Source of the DNA: Desulfurococcaceae archaeon MEX13E-LK6-19 | GTDB lineage: Archaea > Thermoproteota > Thermoprotei_A > Sulfolobales > Desulfurococcaceae | Direction of reading: 5' to 3' | Length of the DNA stretch: 64,000 nucleotides | Assembly: GCA_029637525.1 (NCBI GenBank) | Contig: CP072660.1 | Coordinates: 62,001 to 126,000, forward strand | In this document: positions 7,290 to 15,114 of the stretch, one piece after another | Layout: every line of letters begins with the position of its first letter | Numbering within the stretch: position 1 is the first letter of the stretch | Notes under the pieces: generated by a model | Seen by the model: only the letters and a program-made list of their open reading frames with translations | Database searches by the model: none | What the model was told of the DNA's origin: nothing | Made by a program: the position numbers and the translations under genes

Positions 7290-9116
7290 TTAATGTTTTA
7301 CTATAGCTACTCCTCTTGGTTCTATTACATAGTTTTCTTCATTCTTTCTTCCATGCACCAATATTGGTTCGGTACCTGATGCCTCCACTACTACTTCTTC
7401 ATAGCTATGATTTATCATGTAAATGATTCTGCTATCACCGCTTGTTGCCTCGATCACTTCTAGTCTTGGGTCGTATGGTGTTCTTGGTTTAAGCTTGTTC
7501 TCCAGGATTTTCCTGTAGATTCTATATGGTTTGTATCTAGTGTTGGCATCGATCGCCTCTATGAGGTAGTATTCTATGGGTTCTGTCACGAGTATTGCTT
7601 CGCCTTTACCTCTTTTTGCACGTAGAATCAATGGGTTGTTATTACATGGTACAATTACTTCTGCGTCAACAGGTTTTACTTTAATACCTAGATGTATCGT
7701 GTATTGGGGTGCCGTTTTTAGTCCGGGTATGACTATTTCTTCTCCTAGAATCTCTGTTTTTATGTCGTTCGTCATTGGCGTAATGTACCCTGGTGTTTGG
7801 GCTGGTATTACCCCGAAGAGTTCTTCCCAGAGATGAGTTGGAGCATGATGTGGTTCTTTTACTGATATTGCTACACTATAGTATAGTGTTAAACCGTTTT
7901 CCACTAGCCTAAGCAGTTTTCTCCATGTTGTGGCCTTGAGTATTGGTATTGAAGGTACTATCAGTGCTTTCAATCTGGTTTTATCGAATGTATCCTCGTT
8001 TACTATTATAGGATTGTATCCAGCCATTTTCAGCATAGTAAATGATTGATATAATACCTTGATTATAGTTCCTAGATCCACTTTCTCTATAATTTTGTTC
8101 ACGAACTCTACATCTTTATACATGTACTGAGGTATCAGTATCCCTACCGGGTCTTCAATAGGCTTGTAGTTTGATAGCATGTATTTTTCTTCAAGACTAC
8201 TTATCTCCTTTATAAGTAGGGCCGATGGTTTTTGTTCTCTATTTGCCTTAACAATACCGAATCCCAGCTCGTAGGGATGATTTATATAGGGCTCCCACTC
8301 TTCTTTATCAAAATCACTAAAACACCAAATCATGAATCCTTGTGCACCATTTGCTAGTATGCTATATAGTATTGGGCGTAGGAACAAGAACTGACCTTCA
8401 TCACCGTACTGGTAACTCGAGAAACCTAGTTCCTCGTATATCACTGGCTTCCGTGTTGACAAACAGTGTTTTAGCTTGAAAATATATGCGTAACCCTGTC
8501 TCATGACATCGTTATCGTAGTTGTACATATGGGGAGCCAAGTAATCAAGAATCTCGGCCTCTGTCTCTGGTTCAGCGCCAACGTGATATGGATAATATAG
8601 ACCACTACCACTTGTAACCCTATGTTTGGGATCAACTTTCTTCAGTGCACTATAGATTCTTCTCAAAAACTCTCTATATTCTTCTCGTGAAGAAGGTTTC
8701 TCGTAAATAGTAATCTCGTTCCCTATAACATAAGCTTCGAGAGCAGGGTGATCTTTTACTCTGGACGCTATCTCCTGGAAGAATTTCTCCAGACAATCAA
8801 TTGCTTCACGAGAATACATGTATCCGTTAACCACCCTGAAGTTCATACCAGACATATGCCCTACAATAAGCGTCAAGTAAACCTTTAAACCATACTTATA
8901 GCATCTATCAAGAAAATCAAGCAACCGCTCCAGAGCATGTTCTTTAACACCACACTCACTATCCATAAAAACCCTCGTCAACAAGAACACGCGAACACTA
9001 TTAACACCAAGTTCACGCATAACCCTCAAGTCATCATCAATCTCTTCACCACGATACTTTTCCCAAAAATAGATCGGGCAATAACTAGGCCAATAATTCA
9101 ACCCCACAACAAACAC
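7290..9116 (-). CDS. Clan GH-A glycoside hydrolase with C-terminal GH42-like domain
   Basis: A (beta/alpha)8 glycosidase. The acid/base Glu is in YVIGNEITIYE, the nucleophile Glu probably in KPVIYEELGFSS, and barrel features include LGVNSVRVFLL and a late GFMIWCFSDFDKEEW segment. After about residue 360 (GILIPQYMY onward) comes a Rossmann-like region resembling the GH42 trimerisation domain, then a small beta-rich end. The frame stays open to 9203, but a TATA box at 9156-9166 places transcription near 9135, so GTG 9116 is the best start. The product then begins VFVVGLNYWP, has no signal peptide and is cytosolic. Family (GH5 or GH42-like) and substrate are unresolved. Confidence 0.82.
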   Translation of the reverse strand: MFVVGLNYWPSYCPIYFWEKYRGEEIDDDLRVMRELGVNSVRVFLLTRVFMDSECGVKEHALERLLDFLDRCYKYGLKVYLTLIVGHMSGMNFRVVNGYMYSREAIDCLEKFFQEIASRVKDHPALEAYVIGNEITIYEKPSSREEYREFLRRIYSALKKVDPKHRVTSGSGLYYPYHVGAEPETEAEILDYLAPHMYNYDNDVMRQGYAYIFKLKHCLSTRKPVIYEELGFSSYQYGDEGQFLFLRPILYSILANGAQGFMIWCFSDFDKEEWEPYINHPYELGFGIVKANREQKPSALLIKEISSLEEKYMLSNYKPIEDPVGILIPQYMYKDVEFVNKIIEKVDLGTIIKVLYQSFTMLKMAGYNPIIVNEDTFDKTRLKALIVPSIPILKATTWRKLLRLVENGLTLYYSVAISVKEPHHAPTHLWEELFGVIPAQTPGYITPMTNDIKTEILGEEIVIPGLKTAPQYTIHLGIKVKPVDAEVIVPCNNNPLILRAKRGKGEAILVTEPIEYYLIEAIDANTRYKPYRIYRKILENKLKPRTPYDPRLEVIEATSGDSRIIYMINHSYEEVVVEASGTEPILVHGRKNEENYVIEPRGVAIVKH

Positions 9117-9155
9117 ACTACACCACCCACAACAAAAAACAACTACCATCGAAAA

Positions 9156-9166
9156 GCTATATAAAC
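9156..9166 (-). promoter_or_regulatory. TATA box of the glycoside hydrolase gene
   Basis: Reading leftward, GTTTATATAGC is a strong archaeal TATA box. Transcription would begin about 25 bases downstream, near 9135, which rules out the longer reading frame and supports a GTG start around 9116 with a short leader. Confidence 0.6.
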
Positions 9167-9192
9167 CCCAAGAAAATATACAACAAAAAATC

Positions 9193-9339
9193 TGGCGGGG
9201 CAAAACAGCGGGGTAGGGCAGCCAGGTAGCCCGCGGGGCTCATAACCCCGAGGTCGGTGGTTCAAATCCACAAGCCGTAGCCGTATGGCGCGGCTGGGGA
9301 GCCCCCGCTACCACCGCCCGCGAGGGCGCCCCGCCACCA
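9193..9339 (+). other. Outer acceptor-like helix enclosing the tRNA-Met gene
   Basis: TGGCGGGGC (9193-9201) is exactly complementary to GCCCCGCCA (9328-9336), and this is followed by CCA (9337-9339). The core is a 7-pair GGCGGGG/CCCCGCC helix plus discriminator-like A and CCA, copying the layout of the inner acceptor stem. Between the inner CCA and the outer strand lies a GC hairpin with tetraloop GCGA (CGCCC/GGGCG, 9315-9328). It could be a precursor-processing stem or the trace of an acceptor-stem duplication. Confidence 0.6.
9207..9310 (+). tRNA. Initiator tRNA-Met (CAT) with 30-base insert in the T arm
   Basis: Acceptor AGCGGGG (9207-9213) pairs with CCCCGCT (9303-9309), discriminator A 9310, encoded CCA 9311-9313. 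D arm GGGCAGCCAGGTAGCCC; anticodon arm CGGGG-CTCATAA-CCCCG with CAT at 9241-9243 and the initiator-type GC pairs under the loop. T arm is GGTGG-TTCAAAT-CCAC and then breaks off: 30 bases (9272-9301) separate position 64 from the final C of the stem and the acceptor strand. Removing exactly 9272-9301 restores a canonical archaeal initiator tRNA. The insert folds as AGCCG...CGGCT. A perfect bulge-helix-bulge splice motif is not obvious by eye. Confidence 0.9.
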
Positions 9340-9645
9340 ATTCTATAATCTAAGACAAAAACATTCATGTAGTGTCTGTTATTAGTACATTAAGAGATTA
9401 AGTGATATAGAATAAGAACTAATGATTTTCTCTTGTACCATATGGTAGTTAAATTATGAACCTACAGAATAACAGAACAATCTTTTATTTTATGTCATAA
9501 TTTATTGGGCTCGTGTATCGGTTGGCTGCGGCCTTCCTCATTGTGTCGGTGTCCGTGAGACTTCCTCATCTATTGTTTGTTCTTGTTTGTTAGGGTAGTA
9601 AATGTTTTGTGCTGATTCGGGTTTTCTTGTTTTGGGTGGTGTTGA
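9340..9645. other. Spacer without recognised gene
   Basis: About 300 AT-rich bases between the tRNA locus and a phosphoesterase gene. CTTCCTCAT occurs twice (near 9532 and 9558), and a TATA-like TTTATTTTATG lies near 9483. Both are weak. No open frame or RNA fold that I can support. Confidence 0.5.
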
Positions 9646-10416
9646 TTGTCTCGTGTCTTGGTGTTGAGTGATATCCACGGCAATATTGATGCGTTGGAGA
9701 GTGTTTTGGATAGCATTGCTTTTGATGAAGTTATTGTTCTCGGCGATCTCGTTGATTATGGTCCTGAGCCGGGTATGGTTATTGATGTTATTAGAGAACT
9801 AGATCCTATCGCTATTGTTCGTGGGAACCATGATCATGCTGTTGCGTATAATGTTGACTGTAGGTGTGGTGAGGCAACACATTGGTTGAGTGTTTATACA
9901 CGTGAGCATATAAGCAAGAAATCGTTGTCTAGAAACGATATCGCGTTCCTCAGGAATCTTCCTTTGAAGAATATCGTGGACATTAGCTCAATGAAGCTAG
10001 CTGTAGTACATGCCTCACTGGAAGACCCTCTTTACGACTACTTGTATCCATGGCTTAACGATGCAGAGATAACGAGGAGAACTATAGACAAAACACTTAA
10101 TGAGCACCCGCATATAATACTTGTTGGCCATACTCATTACCAGTTTTGTAGAAGAGTAAAAGATGCTCTATTAGTGAACCCGGGTAGCGTAGGTCAACCT
10201 AGAGATGGGGACCCACGTGCAAGCTGTATAGTGATAGAGACTGATAGAGACTGGCCAAAGATAACATTTGTGCGAATAAAGTATCCCGTAGAGAAGACAA
10301 TAATGAGGCTAAGAGAACATGGCATAGAAGATGTCTACTTGAGGACGCTAGAATATATTCTCAAGAACGCTGTTGTTCCACGAAATCATAAAGCAATTCA
10401 TGGTGATCAACAATAG
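9646..10416 (+). CDS. Calcineurin-like metallophosphoesterase (YfcE type)
   Basis: Binuclear-metal phosphoesterase. The five motifs are in order: SDIHGN (residue 8), GDLVDYGPEP (33), GNHDH (60), a His in AVVHASLEDP (about 125), and GHTHYQ near residue 163 followed by NPGSVGQPRDGDP. The last motif is typical of the YfcE/MJ0936 phosphodiesterase group. Substrate unknown. TTG at 9646 is the first in-frame start; since the text begins SRVLVLSDIHGN the true N-terminus is close to this. A hydrophilic tail of about 40 residues follows the catalytic fold. No operon partner. Confidence 0.9.
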   Translation: MSRVLVLSDIHGNIDALESVLDSIAFDEVIVLGDLVDYGPEPGMVIDVIRELDPIAIVRGNHDHAVAYNVDCRCGEATHWLSVYTREHISKKSLSRNDIAFLRNLPLKNIVDISSMKLAVVHASLEDPLYDYLYPWLNDAEITRRTIDKTLNEHPHIILVGHTHYQFCRRVKDALLVNPGSVGQPRDGDPRASCIVIETDRDWPKITFVRIKYPVEKTIMRLREHGIEDVYLRTLEYILKNAVVPRNHKAIHGDQQ

Positions 10417-10483
10417 TGCCGTAGAGTTTATGTTAAGAATTAAGACATGTATTGTAGCTATACCTAATGTTTTTAGTTTTAAG

Positions 10484-12484
10484 TTAAATGCTGTGAGAAA
10501 ACATGTTCGTCTTTCTTACACTACGAATAACATATATCATCAATACTCCCACGAGAACTCCTACCGCTAGTCCTACAATGAAATAGTATCCTGGGTTCAA
10601 CGATGCTAACTCTCCTTCAGTCTTTTCTGAAGAACTAGTAGTGCTTGTCGTTGTTGTTCCTGTAGGTGTTGGTGTGATTGTTTGTGTTCTCTGTTTTATC
10701 ACTATTACTCCTCCAGTTATGGAGCCTCTACAATACTCAATTACTTTTGCATGTATTGAAGCAAGTATGTATATTGTGATGGCTTTTAGTGGCTCTCCAA
10801 GCCCATATACTTCATCACCATATAGAACATAGTATTGGGGGAGAAGGATTGCCGGATTCTTCTCTAGGAGTCTGCTAAGCGAAACCATTACTTCACTTCT
10901 TATCTTCGTTGCAAGCATGTTTAGTGTCTGTTGGTCGTTAGTAAACATGTTATGAATACTTGCAATAGAGTATGCTAGAGCATTCACGATCTCGCCGAGC
11001 GCTATAATGGTCTCGTTTTTCCTTCCTATAAACACCGAGGCTCTATCCATATGCTGTATTGCTTCATCAAGTTCACTGGGCGTAGAGCCTATGTCTTGCG
11101 ACAAGGAGTACGCGTATGAAACAATGTTTTCTGTTAAACCATAGATGAACAGGGTGACAGAATATATTCTGTCCATAGTGATGTTACTATCGTCTATACA
11201 ATGTTGTAGAATCTTAAGCCAGCCATGTATGCTTTTTACTCTACTTATCGTGTAAGAGAAGTCGTTAACTGCAGCACCTATGTCGTTCTTGCTGAGAGCT
11301 TCAACGCCATTATTGTAGTAGAGTACTGCATCAGTGTATCTTGATGCAATAGCTATTAATACATCGAGTTTGCTTAGACCAATGCTCTTCCCTGTAGTAT
11401 ACTTACTTATGATAAGGCTAACATTATCTAACGTTTCATTAGCTTCTCTTGCGAGGATGTTAATATTACTTGCATTAATAAGTACTTTAGTAAGCCAGTA
11501 ACCGTATATTGCTCTATACAAGATTGTAAAAGCCTTGTTTGCGGCAAGTACTATATCTCCTGAGCTGAGAAGACTTTCTGTCTCGTTGATACCATCCTCA
11601 ACTTCGGCGATAATGTTACGTATTGTCCCTCTGTAGAATGGGTGTATTTCATCTAAAACACTTTTCATGTACTCTACTTTATCCATTGCCTCGGAGGTAT
11701 AGTTTGCCACAATATCCTCTAGTATCTCTTTAAACCAGTCTGGCAACACTGGTTTCACTATATTGGCTCCATAGGATATGTTGTAGCCGGTAAAGTACGA
11801 GTATGCTTCTCTAATACTTGCTACCTCAATTACTTTCACTCCAAGCTTCTTACCGTATTCCACTAAGTCGAGACGAGTATACTCAACTCTATGAACAACG
11901 CCCCAAGGATACTTTATGGTAGTAATGTTGGGTACGAGTACTACTCGTTGACCATAAGGTATTAGGAATACTTTAAACCCGTGTTTAGCCGCTGCTTCCA
12001 GCTTAGATTTCAACCCGCCCACAGGACCAATAGTGCCATCAGGGTTAATCATGCCGGTCATTGTGACATTGCTTCTAAGCGTATGGTTTAGGAGAAGTGA
12101 TAGAATAGCGATAGTCATTATAGCTCCGGCACTAGGGCCTCCAACAACGATGCTGTTGGAAGACATTGTTATGTAGTAGTCATAGTCATAGAAATTGACC
12201 CCTGCGACATCTGCTGCTACAACCGCTGCAACACGAGCAGTGGCTTGTGTATCGATCTGTGTCAGAGGTTGTGCTTGGAAAAACACTTTACCCGAGCCAG
12301 GGTAGGTGACGATAACATCTACTCTTATCAGCACGCCCGGCGAGTACTCCGACCCAGCTACAGCTGGCGCATAGACAGTAACTTCACGTGTCCACTTGTA
12401 ATTGAATAAATTACTGCTCAGCAATGGCGTTGAGATAGAGACCAGAAGTATCATCAAGAACAGGCAAACGAGCAGACGCCGCAA
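10484..12484 (-). CDS. Secreted, membrane-anchored Lon-type (S16) protease
   Basis: Starts with a signal peptide (MRRLLVCLFLMILLVSIS). The S16 Lon protease domain follows at about residues 30-230, with catalytic Ser in GGPSAGA and Lys in GGLKSKLEAA. No AAA+ ATPase is present, unlike cytosolic Lon. Residues 240-590 are a long helical region with many N-x-S/T sites. Then come a Thr/Ser-rich stalk (near 615-640) and a C-terminal membrane helix with basic RSVRK stop-transfer. This predicts a protease held outside the cell and working without ATP. Related ectodomain Lon-like proteins occur in Desulfurococcales. The ATG start gives a clean signal sequence. Confidence 0.88.
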   Translation of the reverse strand: MRRLLVCLFLMILLVSISTPLLSSNLFNYKWTREVTVYAPAVAGSEYSPGVLIRVDVIVTYPGSGKVFFQAQPLTQIDTQATARVAAVVAADVAGVNFYDYDYYITMSSNSIVVGGPSAGAIMTIAILSLLLNHTLRSNVTMTGMINPDGTIGPVGGLKSKLEAAAKHGFKVFLIPYGQRVVLVPNITTIKYPWGVVHRVEYTRLDLVEYGKKLGVKVIEVASIREAYSYFTGYNISYGANIVKPVLPDWFKEILEDIVANYTSEAMDKVEYMKSVLDEIHPFYRGTIRNIIAEVEDGINETESLLSSGDIVLAANKAFTILYRAIYGYWLTKVLINASNINILAREANETLDNVSLIISKYTTGKSIGLSKLDVLIAIASRYTDAVLYYNNGVEALSKNDIGAAVNDFSYTISRVKSIHGWLKILQHCIDDSNITMDRIYSVTLFIYGLTENIVSYAYSLSQDIGSTPSELDEAIQHMDRASVFIGRKNETIIALGEIVNALAYSIASIHNMFTNDQQTLNMLATKIRSEVMVSLSRLLEKNPAILLPQYYVLYGDEVYGLGEPLKAITIYILASIHAKVIEYCRGSITGGVIVIKQRTQTITPTPTGTTTTSTTSSSEKTEGELASLNPGYYFIVGLAVGVLVGVLMIYVIRSVRKTNMFSHSI

Positions 12485-12572
12485 CAGTATTCACCCCATA
12501 AGTTTTTCTCAGAGAATAGGACACACAAACCTAGTTAGATAAGGATTACTTCACGCACCATGGGTATAGGTA

Positions 12573-13004
12573 ATGACTAGATATGTGTTGATGTCGTTTA
12601 AACCACTATTCGCATACAAGATCCTAGGGAAAGCAATGGATTGTGAGGTAAGAACGTATTTCGGCGAGATAAGAGAAGGCGATATAGTACTCGTGTACGC
12701 GTCATCACCCATCAAGGCTATTCTCGGATACTTCAAAGCAGGAAAATCCTTCACTGGGACATACAAAACCATAGTAGAGATCTTGAAAAGAGAGTGCATG
12801 ATGTTCGATGAAGATAACTGGAATTTTATAAAACGATACCAGCACTCAAAAAGAAAGCTTTTACTATTAAAAATAAGAGAACCAGTGAAACTAAAGAACC
12901 CAATAAGCCTGCACGAACTAAGAAGAACCTATGGAGTCAAACAACCTCCAAGAAGCTACAGTATAGTAGAATTTAACGTAGGAGAAGTCACTAAGGTAAA
13001 ATAA
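12573..13004 (+). CDS. ASCH/PUA-like domain protein, 143 aa
   Basis: The N-terminal pattern YVLMSFKPLFAYKILGKAMDCEVRTYFGEIREGDIVLVYASSPIKAILGYF is that of the ASCH domain, a PUA-like beta barrel predicted to bind RNA, described in pieces here: the SFKP strand, the conserved R-T-Y after the helix, and the EGD-IVLVYASSP turn. The C-terminal 60 residues are basic and helical. ATG at 12573 fixes the start. It lies in the 12.5-14.0 kb stretch next to an integrase remnant, so element origin is possible but not shown. Confidence 0.75.
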   Translation: MTRYVLMSFKPLFAYKILGKAMDCEVRTYFGEIREGDIVLVYASSPIKAILGYFKAGKSFTGTYKTIVEILKRECMMFDEDNWNFIKRYQHSKRKLLLLKIREPVKLKNPISLHELRRTYGVKQPPRSYSIVEFNVGEVTKVK

Positions 13005-13118
13005 GTCTATTAATTATAGTTAATTGCAATCAAGTATTACCCGAAGCAAACATGTTTTAATAAAACATAGCTGCTAATACACTTATAATGACTAGAGACG
13101 TATACACGTGGTGGTTTA

Positions 13119-13649
13119 ATGCTTTCAAGACCAATGTTGTTCATAACACTCACGATACTCTTGATCACGGTAATAGCTATTTCAACACACTTTATATCAT
13201 CATCATACTCATCAATAAGCAATGAAATAAACAAGCTCAACAACAAGATCGACTATATAGACACTAGACTACATAATATAACGAGAGAACTAGAGGAACT
13301 AAAAACTATTACCTTGAACAAGACAAGAAACAAGACAACAATAATATACAAACCCATAATAATACCATGTAGCCAAGACCCATCAATATCTATTAACGTA
13401 AAAATAGAGAACATAACAGACGACGGAACCCTCCTAAAATTCAGAGTATACATAACAAACAATGGGAACACAACAAAGAAAGACCTACTACTCGTAATCA
13501 TAACATATGACGAACAAGAAGGATACAAAACCACAATAAAATACATAGACGAAATAGAGCCAGGAATAACACTTAGATTCGACTTCACATACACTCAACC
13601 GACAATAACAAGATACTACATATGCGTACTCACACCAAACAAGCCATAG
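13119..13649 (+). CDS. Membrane-anchored protein with coiled coil and beta domain
   Basis: One N-terminal membrane helix (LFITLTILLITVIAIST, residues 7-23), a short coiled coil (about 32-65: INKLNNKIDYIDTRL, then NITRELEELK), then an extracytoplasmic beta-sandwich-like domain (residues 85-172) with the SINVKIENITDDGTLLKFRVYITNNG type of strand pattern split by N-x-T sites, like CARDB-type domains. No enzyme motif. A TATA-like CTTATAATG at 13082-13090 and a GGTGG stretch precede the ATG. Role unknown. It lies to the left of the integrase fragment and could belong to the same former element. Confidence 0.6.
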   Translation: MLSRPMLFITLTILLITVIAISTHFISSSYSSISNEINKLNNKIDYIDTRLHNITRELEELKTITLNKTRNKTTIIYKPIIIPCSQDPSISINVKIENITDDGTLLKFRVYITNNGNTTKKDLLLVIITYDEQEGYKTTIKYIDEIEPGITLRFDFTYTQPTITRYYICVLTPNKP

Positions 13650-13757
13650 AGTATTAATTACTGTAAACCATGTTATGTTTTATGTCAAACACTATTACTC
13701 TTTCATAGGTATTCGTAGAAGTATTTCTTAATTGTGTTACATGATTATGTCCTGTTG
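13650..13757. other. Short spacer before the integrase boxes
   Basis: AT-rich spacer between the membrane-anchored protein and the CCACAGT boxes. No gene or fold seen. It may hold the left side of the former element's boundary, but no second copy of the tRNA-Leu 3' end is found here. Confidence 0.4.
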
Positions 13758-13878
13758 CCACAGTTTTCATGAAGATCTTCAACTAGATTTATACCACAGT
13801 ATAGTTACCACAGTTTCTGGTGTTTGTTGTAGTGGTGTCAAAGGGTTATGGTAGCGATTCTGTGGTATATGGCTGTGG
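13758..13878. repeat. CCACAGT boxes around the integrase-fragment promoter
   Basis: CCACAGT occurs at 13758-13764, 13794-13800 and 13808-13814. The inverse CTGTGG occurs at 13860-13865 and 13873-13878. The TATA-like GATTTATACC overlaps the second copy. Five short boxes in 120 bases ahead of the integrase fragment suggest an operator or recombinase arm-site cluster. Confidence 0.4.
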
Positions 13879-13906
13879 CAATACCTATGTCTCAAGGGTG
13901 GTTGTA

Positions 13907-14140
13907 ATGGTGTTTTATCGCATTAAAAAGGTTAAAGGATACTACTACCTCTACAAGGAATGGTACGATTCTGAGACAAAGAAGAGGAAATCGAAACTGA
14001 TAGGCAGGTGTGATAAGCTTGAAGAACTAGTTAGCTGGTGCGGGGGGTGGGATTTGAACCCACGCAGGCCTACGCCATCGGGTCCTAAGCCCGACCCCTT
14101 TGACCAGGCTCGGGCACCCCCGCACCTGTTTGTTTTATGA
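13907..14140 (+). pseudogene. N-terminal fragment of an SSV-type tyrosine integrase
   Basis: From ATG 13907 the product starts VFYRIKKVKGYYYLYKEWYD, followed by KKRKSKLIGRCDKLEEL, the typical N-terminus of crenarchaeal SSV-type integrases. The frame then runs antisense through the tRNA-Leu gene, giving GGWDLNPRRPTPSGPKPDPF, the usual translation of such an attachment site, and stops just past it. These integrases carry attP inside their gene and split into intN and intC on integration. Only intN is here; no catalytic R-H-R-Y part is found. An in-frame upstream extension to 13820 looks spurious. Confidence 0.75.
14039..14123 (-). tRNA. tRNA-Leu (TAG anticodon), integration target
   Basis: Reading leftward: acceptor GCGGGGG (14123-14117), D arm GAGCCTGGTCAAAGG, anticodon arm GTCGGG-CTTAGGA-CCCGAT with TAG, long variable arm GGCGTAGGCCTGC typical of class II tRNAs, T arm GTGGG-TTCAAAT-CCCAC, acceptor CCCCCGC, discriminator A, and encoded CCA at 14038-14036. 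No intron. Its 3' half is the likely attachment core for the integrase fragment that reads into it from the left. Confidence 0.96.
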
Positions 14141-14345
14141 ATTTTGTTTAGGGTTATAAGGTTTATACCTGCCTGGATGAGGGTTTGTTTATTCTTCTAC
14201 TTCCTGATGACGTTAATGCTTTCCATGGTGTTTCATATAGCTGGGTTCCTGGGCGTAGTTATTTTTGATGTGTTTTGTGAGAGTGTGTGTTCAGGGAATA
14301 AAAGTTTATGTTCTAGTTGTACTTATAGTGTTTGGGTGAAGTCTC

Positions 14346-15035
14346 TTGCCCCGTGTGCCCGTGAAACTTGTGTCTTGGGAAGAGATTGTTGACTGGAGTT
14401 ATAATCTTGCTAAGAAGATTAGGGAGGCAGGATATAAGCCTGATGTCGTTGTTGCTCTTGCTCGTGGAGGCTATGTACCGGCCCGTCTTATCTGTGATTT
14501 CCTTGACGTAGAGAACCTCCTGAGTATTCAGAGCCAGCATTGGACAGAGGCTGCTAAGAAGGAGGAGCGTGCGATCATAAAATTCCAGTACAAAGTTGAT
14601 CTGAGTGGACTCAGAGTACTCATTGTGGACGATATATGTGATACTGGTGAGTCTCTTATTCTGGCAAAGAACTTTATTCAGGAGAACTGGAACCCAGCTG
14701 AACTCAAGATTGCTACACTTCAGTGGATAAGCCCTGTAGCCAAGATCAAGCCGGACTTCTACTACATAGAGGTCAAGGACTGGACCTGGTTCCAATACCC
14801 ATGGACGAGACTTGAAGACACATACCAGTTTATAAAGAGGATGATGCAGGAAGCCTACAAGGAGAAAGGAAAAGAGGAATGGACTTACAACGAGATCCTT
14901 GAGGGATTCAAGGAATGGTACGGTATTGATGTAGGTGAACTATACTACAAGGAGGCTTTGAAGCTTCTCGAAGAAAAAGGAATAATAAAGTATGATAGAG
15001 ACCGCGATGTATACATACTATTGGCGAAACCATAG
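14346..15035 (+). CDS. Purine phosphoribosyltransferase
   Basis: Type I phosphoribosyltransferase that makes a nucleotide from a base and PRPP. The PRPP loop is VLIVDDICDTGES (about residues 91-103). An upstream VVVALARGGYVPAR segment binds pyrophosphate, and the WTWFQYPW stretch near residue 148 matches the base-recognition region of archaeal and Gpt-like xanthine/guanine/hypoxanthine enzymes. A C-terminal extension of about 60 residues looks like a small helical winged-helix-type domain (LKLLEEKGIIKYDRDR), seen in crenarchaeal members. TTG 14346 is used; GTGs at 14355 and 14361 are alternatives. Purine salvage fits the methylthioadenosine phosphorylase downstream. Confidence 0.88.
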   Translation: MPRVPVKLVSWEEIVDWSYNLAKKIREAGYKPDVVVALARGGYVPARLICDFLDVENLLSIQSQHWTEAAKKEERAIIKFQYKVDLSGLRVLIVDDICDTGESLILAKNFIQENWNPAELKIATLQWISPVAKIKPDFYYIEVKDWTWFQYPWTRLEDTYQFIKRMMQEAYKEKGKEEWTYNEILEGFKEWYGIDVGELYYKEALKLLEEKGIIKYDRDRDVYILLAKP

Positions 15036-15114
15036 CATAGTAATTAAAACACTAAGACAATATATGACAATGTTTTATAGTTTCTCTACATACTATTTTA
15101 TTCGGTGAAATTCT

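Noticed and set aside
9117-9203. Apparent hydrophobic signal peptide on the glycoside hydrolase
   Set aside because: The leading 29 residues come from translating the promoter and part of the tRNA locus. The TATA box at 9156-9166 lies inside this stretch, so it is not translated.
14041-14140. Protein-coding sequence with a DLNPRRPTPSG motif
   Set aside because: This is an antisense reading of the tRNA-Leu gene. It is meaningful only as the attachment site within an integrase frame, not as a protein.
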